34,985 bases of DNA from Tolypothrix brevis GSE-NOS-MK-07-07A (GTDB taxonomy: Bacteria > Cyanobacteriota > Cyanobacteriia > Cyanobacteriales > Nostocaceae): assembly GCA_019358985.1 (NCBI GenBank), contig JAHHIJ010000050.1, positions 1-34,985 of the forward strand. The letters are read 5' to 3'. This document shows positions 6,943 through 15,600 of the stretch, piece after piece; within the stretch, counting starts at the first letter, position 1; every line of letters begins with the position of its first letter. A program made the translations under genes and the position numbers. The notes under the pieces are model-generated. The model was not told the origin of the DNA and ran no database searches. It was given only the letters and a program-made list of their open reading frames with translations.

Positions 6943-8712
6943 ATGTTAGAATTGTGGACTACTTTTTTTACATCATCTCCATTTATTCCCCACGGTCACT
7001 GTTATCTCTGGAAAACAAATTTAGTCGGGCTACACTTATTATCCGACGGATTCACCGCCCTAGCTTATTATTCCATCCCCATCACACTGTTCTGCTTTGT
7101 CCGGCAGCGACGGGATTTGCCGTTTGACTGGATATTTTTGTTGTTTGCTGCCTTCATCGTCGCTTGTGGCACCACCCACTTGATGGAGATTTGGACGCTG
7201 TGGTATCCTACCTATTGGTTATCAGGAGCAATCAAAGCCGTTACGGCAATGATATCTGTATTTACCGCCTTCCAACTAGTAGAGTTAGTGCCGCAAGCGT
7301 TAGCGCTTCCAAGTCCAGCGCAACTAGAGCAAGCTAATCAACAACTGCAAATACAAATTGGTGAACGTGTGCGGGTAGAGGAGGAGCTAAGAAAATATCA
7401 GGATAATCTCGAACACTTGGTAGCGCAACGTAGCAATGAACTTATGCAGATTAACGCACAATTACAGCAGGAAATTGTCGAACGTCAGCATACAGAAGTA
7501 GCGCTACGTCAAAGTCAAGAAACCATCAGGCAACAACTGACAGAGATTGAAGCTATTTATACTAATGCTCCCATTGGACTGTGTATGTTGGATACCAATT
7601 TCCGATATATTCGTGTCAACAAGCAGCTAGCCGAAATCAATGGCATTTCAGAATCAGAACATCTGGGACGAACTGTACACGAAGTATTGGCAGAGTTAGG
7701 AGATGTGCAGAAGCCAGTTTTTGAGGAGATAATTGCCACGAGATTACCGATTCTCAATCGTGAAGTCCACGGTGAGACTCCAGCGCAACCGGGCATTGAA
7801 CGGTCATGGCTCCTTAGTTATTATCCCCTGGAAGATAGCGATCGCCAAGTCGCAAGTATTAATATTATTGTCCAAGAAATTACCGAACGCAAGCGAGCCG
7901 AACAAGAACGGGAAGCGCTATACGCTCGTGAACAATTTGCCCGTCAACAAGCTGAAAATGCCAACCGTGTTAAAGATCAGTTTCTTGCCGTTCTCTCCCA
8001 CGAACTCCGCACACCACTTAATCCCATCTTGGGGTGGGCAAAACTGCTGCAAACTCGCTCTTTTGATAATGCTACCCTTCTTAAGGCACTCAGTACCATC
8101 GAACGCAATGCCAAATTGCAGATTCAACTGATTGATGACTTACTTGATGTCTCCCGGATTCTCGGCAATAAGCTGATTCTAGAAATTAGTTCTGTAGATT
8201 TATCAGCTGTAATTACATCTGCATTAGAAACAGTGCGCTGGGCAGCAGAAACTAAAGCTATCAAAATTCACCTTCAAATTGACCCGAATGTAAATTTTGT
8301 TTACGGTGATTTTAATCGTCTCCACCAAGTTATCGGAAATCTGCTCTCTAACGCTGTCAAGTTTACACCCTCTGGTGGACAGGTAGAAATTTCTTTAAGG
8401 CAGTATAACTCTTGCGTTGAAATTAACCTCAGTGACACGGGTAAGGGTATTAGTGCTGATTTTCTGCCCCATATATTTGAATACTTCCAACAAGCAGATA
8501 GTAGCATAACCAGACAGTTTGGCGGGCTGGGGTTGGGATTAGCGATCGTGCGTAATCTGGTAGACTTGCATGGGGGGAGTGTAACGGTAGAGAGTCCGGG
8601 AGAAAATCAAGGTACAACCTTTAGCGTGAAATTACCTTTGGTTCCTGCTTCGCTTTTGTTGCCTAAAAATAAGTCAACTGAATCTTCAACTCCAACAAAT
8701 CATATATTGTAG
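6943..8712 (+). CDS. Sensor histidine kinase with ethylene-receptor-like transmembrane domain
   Basis: This 589-residue hybrid of plant-type sensor and bacterial kinase has three transmembrane helices (about 33-55, 62-80, 92-118). They carry D35, Y42, I72, C75 and H79, with the same spacing as the copper/ethylene-binding residues D25, Y32, I62, C65 and H69 of Arabidopsis ETR1. A coiled coil (about 125-200) and a PAS domain (about 200-315) follow. Then comes the HisKA domain with phospho-acceptor H353 in SHELRTPL, and the ATPase domain with N466/N470, DTGKG 498-502 and GGLGLGL 527-533. There is no receiver domain, so a separate response regulator must be the partner; none is in the window. The stop codon is supplied by a repeat at 8701-8745. 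Cyanobacterial relatives bind ethylene and influence phototaxis; the signal here is inferred. Confidence 0.92.
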   Translation: MLELWTTFFTSSPFIPHGHCYLWKTNLVGLHLLSDGFTALAYYSIPITLFCFVRQRRDLPFDWIFLLFAAFIVACGTTHLMEIWTLWYPTYWLSGAIKAVTAMISVFTAFQLVELVPQALALPSPAQLEQANQQLQIQIGERVRVEEELRKYQDNLEHLVAQRSNELMQINAQLQQEIVERQHTEVALRQSQETIRQQLTEIEAIYTNAPIGLCMLDTNFRYIRVNKQLAEINGISESEHLGRTVHEVLAELGDVQKPVFEEIIATRLPILNREVHGETPAQPGIERSWLLSYYPLEDSDRQVASINIIVQEITERKRAEQEREALYAREQFARQQAENANRVKDQFLAVLSHELRTPLNPILGWAKLLQTRSFDNATLLKALSTIERNAKLQIQLIDDLLDVSRILGNKLILEISSVDLSAVITSALETVRWAAETKAIKIHLQIDPNVNFVYGDFNRLHQVIGNLLSNAVKFTPSGGQVEISLRQYNSCVEINLSDTGKGISADFLPHIFEYFQQADSSITRQFGGLGLGLAIVRNLVDLHGGSVTVESPGENQGTTFSVKLPLVPASLLLPKNKSTESSTPTNHIL

Positions 8713-8745
8713 AGACGTTCCGCCGGAACGTCTCTACGACGGTTA
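8701..8745. repeat. Solo copy of the 45-bp palindromic unit
   Basis: CATATATTGTAGAGACGTTC starts a 45-bp stretch that matches, flanks included, the unit tandemly repeated at 32160-32474. Its core (8709-8737) is a GTAGAGACGTTCC/GGAACGTCTCTAC hairpin. It contains the TAG stop of the histidine kinase (8710-8712) and the TAA stop of the convergent glycosyltransferase (8743-8745). It probably works as a bidirectional terminator. Confidence 0.75.
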
Positions 8746-9930
8746 AATCAACTTCATTTCGCGCAAAGAGTGATGTAATCTCTTCGCTTCGTCGGGGTTA
8801 TACTTCTCATGAAGGACGATCGCTTTGCCAAAAGCTGATAAACTATCTTGAAGATTGCCTAATTTTAACCAAGCAACACCCAAGTTTTGATAAGCTTCTG
8901 CATAGTTGGGATTTAATTTAATCGCTTGAGTATAAGATGCGATCGCTTCATTCAACAATCCCAAAGCCTTAAATGTCATTCCCATGTTATAATGTCCGGC
9001 AGCAAAATTAGGATCGATTCGCAAAGCTGTTTCATAAGCTGTTTTTGCGCTCTTTAAATCTCCCCCTGCCTTGAGTAAGTTACCCAGATTGTTGTATGCT
9101 CCTAATTTGAGCATTGGGTAAATATGCAACTTGATTGCAGCTTGATAGTGAGCAATCGCTTGTTTCGGATTTTGCAATCGACTGTAAGCAATGCCTAAAT
9201 GATAGTAAAGTTCATATAAAATATCATCATTAACTTGTTTAGAAGCAACACCTTTAATCAGCAACTCTAAACCTTGGGCAATTTTACCAGTCTGCACATA
9301 TAAAGCACCTAGCTTGCTGCATACATAGGGATCATCAGGATGATTGACAAGAAAACTTTCCATCGCTGCTTGTGCTTTCGCATATTTATTTTGTTGAGCG
9401 ATCGCGTTTTTTTGGTATCCTTCATGGAGAATTGCCACCTCTGGTAAATAGCCTACCTGCCAATCCGGTTCTTTAGCTAAAATTGCCGATATACTATCAT
9501 CAACCAAAGCATGATATGGACGGGAAAAGCTGATACCTGGATGATTTTTAAACAAGCGCGAAACCATAGAATAAGGAGATTGTTCTGCACCAACTTCATG
9601 TCGCACTAAGTTAATTAAAATATACAAATCACTTTGTATTGCTTCGTGAATATGCGGTACGATTTGAGTCGTCAAAGTTTCATCCGCATCCAATACCAAA
9701 ATCCAATCACCTGTAACGTATTTTAGAGCATCATTGCGGGCTGCACTAAAGTCATTGCACCATTTAAAGTGATGAACTTCTGCACCGAATTGTTTAGCAA
9801 TATCAGGAGTTTTATCTGTAGAACCTGTATCCAGGACGATTATTTCATTTACAATATGTTTAACACTACCCAGACATTTAGGTAGTGCTGTTTCTTCGTC
9901 TTTAACAATCATGCATAAACTGAGCTTCAT
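8743..9930 (-). CDS. Family 2 glycosyltransferase with C-terminal TPR repeats
   Basis: This 395-residue protein starts with a GT2 fold: MKLSLCMIVKDEE, the nucleotide-binding IVLDTGSTDKT (D34), and the metal-binding DAD at 81-83 in LVLDADETL. The region to about 220 resembles the SunS/WcaA-like GT2 subgroup. From about residue 225 to 385 it carries tetratricopeptide repeats, the last two clear (AAGHYNMGMTFKALGLLNEA and AEAYQNLGVAWLKLGNLQDS). It probably transfers a sugar from an NDP-sugar to a protein or surface glycan at the cytoplasmic face, with the TPRs holding the acceptor. Acceptor and donor cannot be read from sequence. It is convergent with the histidine kinase, sharing a repeat at their 3' ends. 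Confidence 0.9.
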   Translation of the reverse strand: MKLSLCMIVKDEETALPKCLGSVKHIVNEIIVLDTGSTDKTPDIAKQFGAEVHHFKWCNDFSAARNDALKYVTGDWILVLDADETLTTQIVPHIHEAIQSDLYILINLVRHEVGAEQSPYSMVSRLFKNHPGISFSRPYHALVDDSISAILAKEPDWQVGYLPEVAILHEGYQKNAIAQQNKYAKAQAAMESFLVNHPDDPYVCSKLGALYVQTGKIAQGLELLIKGVASKQVNDDILYELYYHLGIAYSRLQNPKQAIAHYQAAIKLHIYPMLKLGAYNNLGNLLKAGGDLKSAKTAYETALRIDPNFAAGHYNMGMTFKALGLLNEAIASYTQAIKLNPNYAEAYQNLGVAWLKLGNLQDSLSAFGKAIVLHEKYNPDEAKRLHHSLREMKLI

Positions 9931-9999
9931 AACTTGCCGTCGTCCAAAGTTATTATAATCATAGCCTTCGGGTTCATGCTTTTCATTCGCCCCACCTAT

Positions 10000-11712
10000 T
10001 TAGGGACGATACTTTTTAATCGACTCCAATACTTGTTGAGACAACGCTCTATTTCCTTGCTGTAGAAATAGTTCAGCTGCTTTTTGCCAATCAGCTAATG
10101 CCCGTTGCTTATCTCCCAACTCTTTGTGTACAATACCCCGGTTGTTGTAGGCTTCGGCAAAGTTAGGATTAATTTTGATGGCTTGATTGTAATCAGCTAA
10201 TGCTCCTTGCATATCTCCCATCTCTTTGCGGACAACACCTCGGTTAATGTAGGCTTCGCTATAGTTAGGATTAATTTTGATGGCTTGATTGTAATCAGCT
10301 AATGCTCCTTGCATATTTCCCATCTCAGCGCGGATAACACCCCGATTGTAATAAGCTGCAACATAGTTGGGATTAATTTTGATGGCTTGATTGTAATCTT
10401 CTATTGCCTTCTGCTTGTCTCCTAAAGCAGAGCGGGCATTACCCCGGTTGTAGTATGCTTCGCTATAGTTGGGATTAATTTTGATGGCTTGATTGTAATC
10501 TTTTATTGCTAATAACTTTTCTCCTAAAGCAGAGTGAGCAATACCTCGATTGTAGTATGCTTCACCATAGTTGGGATTAATTTTGATGGCTTGATTGTAA
10601 TCTTTTATTGCTAAAAGTTTGTTTGCCAAATCAAAATGGACACTACCCCGATTGTTGTAGACATCTGCATTCTTGGAATCAATTTTAATCGCTTGATTGT
10701 AATCAGCTAATGCTAATAACTTTTCTCCCATCTCAGCGTGGATAACACCCCGGTTGTAGTAAGCTGCGGCAAAGTTAGGATTAATCTTGATAGCAGTATT
10801 GTAATCAGCTAATGCTTGTTGCTTATCTCCCAAATACTTGCGGGCAATACCCCTGTTGTTGTAAGCATAAGCGTAGTTGGGATTGAGGCGAATTGCTTGA
10901 TTTAAATCTTCTATAGCCCCTTTATAATCTTTTCGAGCATACTTTTGATTCGCTTCGATATAAAAATTATCCGCTTTCGACGACATTGCTGTAACTACAT
11001 TCGGTAGTTTTACTCCCACATCTACCCCAATCACCAACATTTGCCGCAAACAAGAATAAATAGTAGTCCCTAAAGCCCCAACTATTACAACCTCTCGAGA
11101 TTCACCTTCTAAAGCTTCAGTAATCGCTCTACCGTGAATTCCTACTAATTCCCCTTCCTCATTTAGTATAGCGCCGCCACTCATACCGGATGACGTGCGA
11201 CTATCATAGCTAAGGTCATAACCATCACGCTGGGAACCCTTAGCATCCACCTTGCCCTCTTTGAGCCTAAAATCAACATTGGGAGCTGCTGCCGTCTTTG
11301 CAGGAAACCCCGCAACGTAAATTAGTGCACTTTTCGTAATTTTATCAGAGTCGCCGATCTTCGCGGTTGTATATTTTTGATTGGTATTAAATTCAACAAC
11401 TGCCAAATCCAAATTTCCCAGAGGTTTTATATTTTTGATTTGATGACTTTGTTTATCAGGGGTGATTATTTGTTTCTTTCCCCTTTTCACCACATGATCC
11501 GCAGTCAAGAGCGTGTAAGTATTGTTTGAGCGGTTGACAAGAATTCCCGAACCCGCAAGGCTAGGATTTTCACTGTCAACTATTTGCACAGTAATTTCTC
11601 TGGCAATGTCTTCCACTTCTGATGCAGACAGTCCGAATGCTACTTGAGATTCTACCAGCAACACTAATAAACCAATCAGCACTGGCGAAAGTGGGTGATA
11701 ATACTTCATCAT
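10000..11712 (-). CDS. Exported trypsin-like serine protease with nine TPR repeats
   Basis: This 570-residue protein has an N-terminal hydrophobic signal (about 8-27). An S1-type protease domain (about 35-225) carries the full triad: H73 in LLTADHVV, D102 in NLDLAVVEF and S178 in SSGMSGGAIL. From about 248 to 565 there are nine near-consensus TPRs (AYYNRG...ALADYNQAIKINPNY). Several are almost identical, suggesting recent internal duplication. It probably acts in the periplasm or is surface-bound, cleaving or sensing partners captured by the TPRs. The COP23 gene lies upstream on the same strand after a repeat-filled gap. The same order (COP23 then trypsin-like) appears at 14693-15600. Tandem ATGs at 11712 and 11709 are equivalent starts. 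Confidence 0.9.
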   Translation of the reverse strand: MMKYYHPLSPVLIGLLVLLVESQVAFGLSASEVEDIAREITVQIVDSENPSLAGSGILVNRSNNTYTLLTADHVVKRGKKQIITPDKQSHQIKNIKPLGNLDLAVVEFNTNQKYTTAKIGDSDKITKSALIYVAGFPAKTAAAPNVDFRLKEGKVDAKGSQRDGYDLSYDSRTSSGMSGGAILNEEGELVGIHGRAITEALEGESREVVIVGALGTTIYSCLRQMLVIGVDVGVKLPNVVTAMSSKADNFYIEANQKYARKDYKGAIEDLNQAIRLNPNYAYAYNNRGIARKYLGDKQQALADYNTAIKINPNFAAAYYNRGVIHAEMGEKLLALADYNQAIKIDSKNADVYNNRGSVHFDLANKLLAIKDYNQAIKINPNYGEAYYNRGIAHSALGEKLLAIKDYNQAIKINPNYSEAYYNRGNARSALGDKQKAIEDYNQAIKINPNYVAAYYNRGVIRAEMGNMQGALADYNQAIKINPNYSEAYINRGVVRKEMGDMQGALADYNQAIKINPNFAEAYNNRGIVHKELGDKQRALADWQKAAELFLQQGNRALSQQVLESIKKYRP

Positions 11713-12104
11713 TCTTCATCATTTAATTTTTTCTAAAAGTTTCTTAATAGACATCCACCGAATTTAACTATGTCTTACCTAAAATCCTTGTAGAGACGCG
11801 ACGCCAGACGCTACAACGCTCGTGACCTCCCTTCTCCTCGCGGAGACGCTTCGCGAACGGGTTCGCCACTTCGACGGGACGATACAGGCAACCGCCGAGT
11901 GGACTCACCGCAACGCGCTGGCTCAAATTTCGCCTCTCTACTTTTTTGGAGATGTCTAATCGCAATCCTAAATCCCACATGAAAATTCGCTATGTTAACA
12001 TTCCCCACTTCTTCAAGAAATCGGTGAATCTAGGTGTTCACCAATCTGTTCATCAGACTGGTATAGGGTGAATTATACTGGGTCAACACTGCCGACAATT
12101 TTTA
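11713..12104. repeat. Gene-free gap with dense palindromic repeat
   Basis: About 11790-11945 is GC-rich and full of short palindromes such as CTCGCGGAGACGCTTCGCGA. It starts GTAGAGACGCGAC and ends CGCCTCTCTAC, so the block is bounded by GTAGAG/CTCTAC ends. It looks like a composite dispersed repeat. A TAGACATCCACCGAATTTAA word near 11748 recalls the TAGACAT family. A hairpin GGTGAATCTAGGTGTTCACC lies near 12024. Open frames on the minus strand here have repeat composition and no protein-like features. Confidence 0.5.
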
Positions 12105-12638
12105 TCATTCAGGTTTTAAATTACTTAAATATGTCTCAAAGTCAATATACACTTGAGAGTCATCGCTACTTTGATTGTGTATTACACTCCCAGCTAAACC
12201 ACGCCGGTCTAATAACCTTTCCAAAACAGTTTTGCCATTATCACCACGCTTGAGAGTGAATAATACAGTGGCATTGGTGCAAGCATCGTTTGTACTCACA
12301 ACAGCACATATAACAGATTGTTCATTTATCGTCCCTGTGATGATAGTTTTGAGATTCCCATTGTCATAACTTTTCTGAAATCTCCGCGATACCTCTTGAC
12401 AACGTTTTAGCGGTGTTAAAAAAGAATAAGAAGAAACCCAGCGAATTATTGGCATCTTCCTCCCATCTTCTCGACGCGCAAACGTTGTAGGTATACCTTT
12501 GCTCTCCTCGCAAAAAAACTTCATGTTATTAGCATAACTAGGCTGATTGGTTGTAGTTGCGGCAAATACGGTTAGTAATGCCATATTGCAAAGTCTAGCA
12601 GCCTTCCTCAACATTGGATTGAGCAATTTATACATCAT
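12105..12638 (-). CDS. COP23-domain exported protein
   Basis: This is a 177-residue protein with a signal peptide (about 1-36, cleavage near SYA-NN) and a COP23 domain. The family features seen are FFCEESKGIPTTFAR, PIIRWVSSYSF, the TPLKRCQEVSRRFQ block, an ICAV strand and a late TNATVLFTLKRG. Four cysteines (C43, C80, C111, C120) could form two disulfides outside the cytoplasm. COP23 was first described as a circadian oscillating protein of a unicellular N2-fixing cyanobacterium; its function is unknown. It lies upstream of the trypsin-like/TPR gene on the same strand and divergent from the Ser/Thr kinase. A truncated relative is at 15493-15600. Confidence 0.85.
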   Translation of the reverse strand: MMYKLLNPMLRKAARLCNMALLTVFAATTTNQPSYANNMKFFCEESKGIPTTFARREDGRKMPIIRWVSSYSFLTPLKRCQEVSRRFQKSYDNGNLKTIITGTINEQSVICAVVSTNDACTNATVLFTLKRGDNGKTVLERLLDRRGLAGSVIHNQSSDDSQVYIDFETYLSNLKPE

Positions 12639-12974
12639 AACAAATACAAGAACTCCTAAACAAATGTATACTTAAGTAGATGAAAACATCATAGCTTACA
12701 AAGATAATTTATAACATTTTGCGACTATATTTTAGGTATAGGAGTAAACACTTCTGTTTTCAAATAAAAGAGCTTTCAACCAACCCTTGTGTAGGTTTTA
12801 ACCTGATGATAAGTGATGCAAGCTATGACAAAGTTGACTTTTGTAATTTTCTCATATATTTCTTTGCCTAAATAAATATTAGTATTGATATACCATTGCT
12901 ATACCCCCAGTTAAAATGTGTGCGAAAATCGTCATCAAATAATGTAATAACTTCCAGTACCTAGAGTGACTCTC
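12639..12974. other. Divergent intergenic region, COP23 / Ser-Thr kinase
   Basis: This AT-rich gap must hold the promoters of the minus-strand COP23 gene and the plus-strand kinase. TTAGGAG about 13-18 bases upstream of the COP23 start is a possible but distant ribosome site. I see no repeat element, RNA gene or convincing operator in it. Confidence 0.4.
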
Positions 12975-14498
12975 ATGCAATCTCAAAAGCTTGGCGGACG
13001 CTACCAAATTCTCAAATATCTAGGAGAAGGGACTTTTGGAGTTACTTTTGTGGCTGAAGATATGCAACGACCGAAGAATCCTCAGTGCGTTGTCAAGCAG
13101 TTTAAACCAAAAGCCATCGATCCGTACACGTTAGGAGAAGCACAACGTCTTTTTCAGCAAGAAGCCGAAACCCTAGAAATGTTAGGAAAACATGACCAAA
13201 TCCCTTCTCTTCTAGCTCACTTTGACGAAAATCAAGAATTTTATTTGGTTCAGGAGTTTATTGAAGGTCACGATTTAAGTGCTGAACTGCCTAAAGGCAA
13301 ACAACTCAGCGAAGCTTATGTCACTGAAACTTTAGAACATATTCTCGAAGTTCTAGCTTTTGTCCATCAGCACAAAATCATTCATCGAGATATCAAACCA
13401 TCAAATATCCGACGACGCAAAGATGGTAAAATTGTGCTGATTGACTTTGGCGCGGTTAAACAAATCACTACCCAAGTTGTAAATGCTGAGGGACAAACGA
13501 ATTTTTCCGTTGCCATTGGCACTCCTGGTTATATGCCGAGTGAACAACGTAGTTCTAACCCGCAATTCAGCAGCGATGTCTACGCAGTGGGAATGATTGG
13601 TATCCAAGCACTCACAGGAATACCCCCGGAGAGTTTCCAAAAAGATCCTGAAACAGGCGAAATTGTTTGGCGCAATCATGCACAAGTAAGCCAAGAATTA
13701 GCAGACATTTTAGATAAAATGGTGTGCTATGACTTTCGTCAACGTTACCACTCAGCAGCGCTTGTACTGGAAGCTCTAGAGGCTATAGCACCTTTGGGCA
13801 CAAAAGTACAAAATCAAACAGGTGCATTGCCAGTTCTAGAGGCTTCACCACCTTCGGGCATAGGAATACACAATCAAGTAACAGTAATTACTCAGTCTTC
13901 CATCGTCAATCCAACTATACCAACGGAGGAGTTGCGATCGCCCAGAAAATTTATTATTGGTTCAGCGATCGCAGGAGTACTTGCAATAAGTATTGGTATA
14001 TGGTATTATATTGCTTTTTTGAAACCAACATTAGCACCAGAAAATTTTGTAACTTATGAAAACTCAAGTGTCGGGATAAAAATGAAATATCCACAAAGCT
14101 GGCAAAGACGAGATCTAGACAATTTTATTACTGGTGAAGTGGTTGCATTCGTATCTTCAAAACAAAGTGATGCAGACAAATTTCAAGAAAAACTCACTAT
14201 CAGCGTTGAAAATTTTTCTGGAACATTAGAGGATTTTAGCGATACATCGACTAAGGACATCAACAATCATCTGGTAAAACCTCAAATCAAGAAGCCAAGG
14301 GAGGCAACACTTGGAAATAAATTAGCGTATGAATTAATTTATACAGGCAATGACGGAGGAAATGATTTAAAAAGTATGCAAATCTTTACTTTAAAAGGTG
14401 AGAAAGCATACGTAATTACTTACACAGCAACAAGAGATAGTTACAATGACTTTATCCAAACAGCAGAGACAATGATTAAATCATTTGAAATGGAATAG
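12975..14498 (+). CDS. Membrane Ser/Thr protein kinase with extracytoplasmic domain
   Basis: This 507-residue protein counts from the ATG at 12975; a GTG at 12966 is an alternative start. The eukaryotic-type kinase domain (about 8-270) has GEGTFGVTF, K41, HRDIKPSN with D139 and N144, DFG with D157, and GTPGYMPSEQ. A linker with a small internal duplication (LEAIAPLGTKVQNQ, then LEASPPSGIGIHNQ) leads to one transmembrane helix (about 326-350). A ~155-residue outer domain follows (NSSVGIKMKYPQSWQ... to the end) and resembles PsbP/MOG1-like folds. The design suggests an outside sensor driving a cytoplasmic kinase. It sits between two exported COP23/protease units, so regulation of, or by, those products is plausible but unproven. 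Confidence 0.9.
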   Translation: MQSQKLGGRYQILKYLGEGTFGVTFVAEDMQRPKNPQCVVKQFKPKAIDPYTLGEAQRLFQQEAETLEMLGKHDQIPSLLAHFDENQEFYLVQEFIEGHDLSAELPKGKQLSEAYVTETLEHILEVLAFVHQHKIIHRDIKPSNIRRRKDGKIVLIDFGAVKQITTQVVNAEGQTNFSVAIGTPGYMPSEQRSSNPQFSSDVYAVGMIGIQALTGIPPESFQKDPETGEIVWRNHAQVSQELADILDKMVCYDFRQRYHSAALVLEALEAIAPLGTKVQNQTGALPVLEASPPSGIGIHNQVTVITQSSIVNPTIPTEELRSPRKFIIGSAIAGVLAISIGIWYYIAFLKPTLAPENFVTYENSSVGIKMKYPQSWQRRDLDNFITGEVVAFVSSKQSDADKFQEKLTISVENFSGTLEDFSDTSTKDINNHLVKPQIKKPREATLGNKLAYELIYTGNDGGNDLKSMQIFTLKGEKAYVITYTATRDSYNDFIQTAETMIKSFEME

Positions 14499-14550
14499 AA
14501 ATGTTCGATTATAGAAAGTCTTTACAATAGGCATAGGAGTGAAAATGAAT

Positions 14551-14575
14551 GTAGAGACGTAGCACTGCTACGTCT
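14551..14575. repeat. GTAGAGACGTAGCACTGCTA palindrome copy
   Basis: A copy of the dispersed palindrome lies between the kinase and the convergent protease gene, preceded by GCATAGGAGTG and followed by AATCAAGGGTTTC, as at 500-672. A second ATAGACATAGGAGTG word follows at about 14595. It is a likely bidirectional terminator. Confidence 0.6.
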
Positions 14576-14692
14576 AATCAAGGGTTTCAGATATAGACAT
14601 AGGAGTGTGAAAATGAATGTTTTGAACACGTATGTGATTCAAATGAGAACCGCTATAGTGCTGGTGCTTTTTTGAGAATAAAAACTCATAAT

Positions 14693-15457
14693 TTAATCTC
14701 CAACAAACTTGATAACAGTCTCTATCGGCACAGCCCAACTGAGGTGAGTAATCTTTTGGTGCAAAGCTGTGTCAGCTTCTGAACCATCAACAAACACAGA
14801 AGGCATATCCCATAATGGATAAGCGTGCATTCCATTCACACCCACAACTTCACCTCGACGATTTAACAATGGTCCGCCGCTCATGCCCTTTTCGATATTA
14901 TTAGTATACCCAAACTGATATCCTCCCTCTAAAGCTTTGTGCAGCGTCAGCGATATCTTACCAGTAGTCAAGACAAAGCCTTTTTTTTCAGTTTCCTCTT
15001 CTACAAAAGGGAAGCCAGCAGCAAACACTTCATCCCCCACCGCCGGTGAAGAACCAAAAGATGCCACATCATAAATTATGCCAGTGCTGCGGAACTGCAA
15101 TAAAGCTAAATCATTTTGCCCAAAGCGACTAATAGACCGCACATCAGCCAACCAGATCCGATTATCGTTTGTCTGAATGCGATACGGGGGGTTATCTGTT
15201 CGCAAAACATGAGCATTCGTCAACACAGTATAAAAGTACCCCTGCCTATTCAGTAAAATTCCTGAGCCCAAGATATCTTTCGATATTACCTTCACCGTAA
15301 TAGCTTGCCCTCGCTTCTCCAACTGTTTTATCGATAGTTGAGTAAATGATAATTGTGGTTTTGCAAGCTTACTACTACTGACATTTACTGACCATGTTGA
15401 GAACATGATACATAAACAGCCCACACAGGCAATCAGTGTAAATTTACGCCAATTCAT
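14693..15457 (-). CDS. Exported trypsin-like serine protease
   Basis: This is a 254-residue protein. An N-terminal hydrophobic segment (about 6-24) serves as a signal or anchor; two cysteines in it (C11, C14) are not in a clear lipobox. The S1-type domain carries H83 in VLTNAHVL, D116 in GQNDLALLQF and S193 in IEKGMSGGPLLN, so the triad is complete. It resembles the protease half of the protein at 10000-11712 but has no TPRs. A decayed COP23 fragment lies just upstream on the same strand, matching the arrangement at 10000-12638. It probably acts in the periplasm on an unknown substrate. It is convergent with the Ser/Thr kinase. Confidence 0.88.
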   Translation of the reverse strand: MNWRKFTLIACVGCLCIMFSTWSVNVSSSKLAKPQLSFTQLSIKQLEKRGQAITVKVISKDILGSGILLNRQGYFYTVLTNAHVLRTDNPPYRIQTNDNRIWLADVRSISRFGQNDLALLQFRSTGIIYDVASFGSSPAVGDEVFAAGFPFVEEETEKKGFVLTTGKISLTLHKALEGGYQFGYTNNIEKGMSGGPLLNRRGEVVGVNGMHAYPLWDMPSVFVDGSEADTALHQKITHLSWAVPIETVIKFVGD

Positions 15458-15492
15458 TTCATTTAATTTTTTGGGTTATTTCCTCATCCCTA

Positions 15493-15600
15493 TTACTGCC
15501 AAAGCACGCCGATAAAATAATTGGTGTGCAGGAGCGTTAAAGCTTTGCCACGTTTGAGAGTGAATAACAGAGTTCTATCTGTACAAAGATTCGTGTAAAC
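15493..15600 (-). pseudogene. COP23 gene fragment (decayed second copy)
   Basis: Reading the minus strand from 15600, the frame gives VYTNLCTDRTLLFTLKRG and runs to a stop at 15493-15495. That aligns with VSTNDACTNATVLFTLKRG of the intact COP23 protein (12105-12638), including the late Cys and the LFTLKRG strand. In-frame stops upstream (TGA at 15601-15603, then TAG) and a diverged end show the gene is broken. The N-terminal two thirds are not recognisable. It sits immediately upstream of the trypsin-like gene at 14693-15457. Confidence 0.6.

Noticed and set aside
11768-12008. Minus-strand frames in the 11713-12104 gap
   Set aside because: They run through the GC-rich palindromic repeat block. 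Composition and overlap mark them as repeat by-products.
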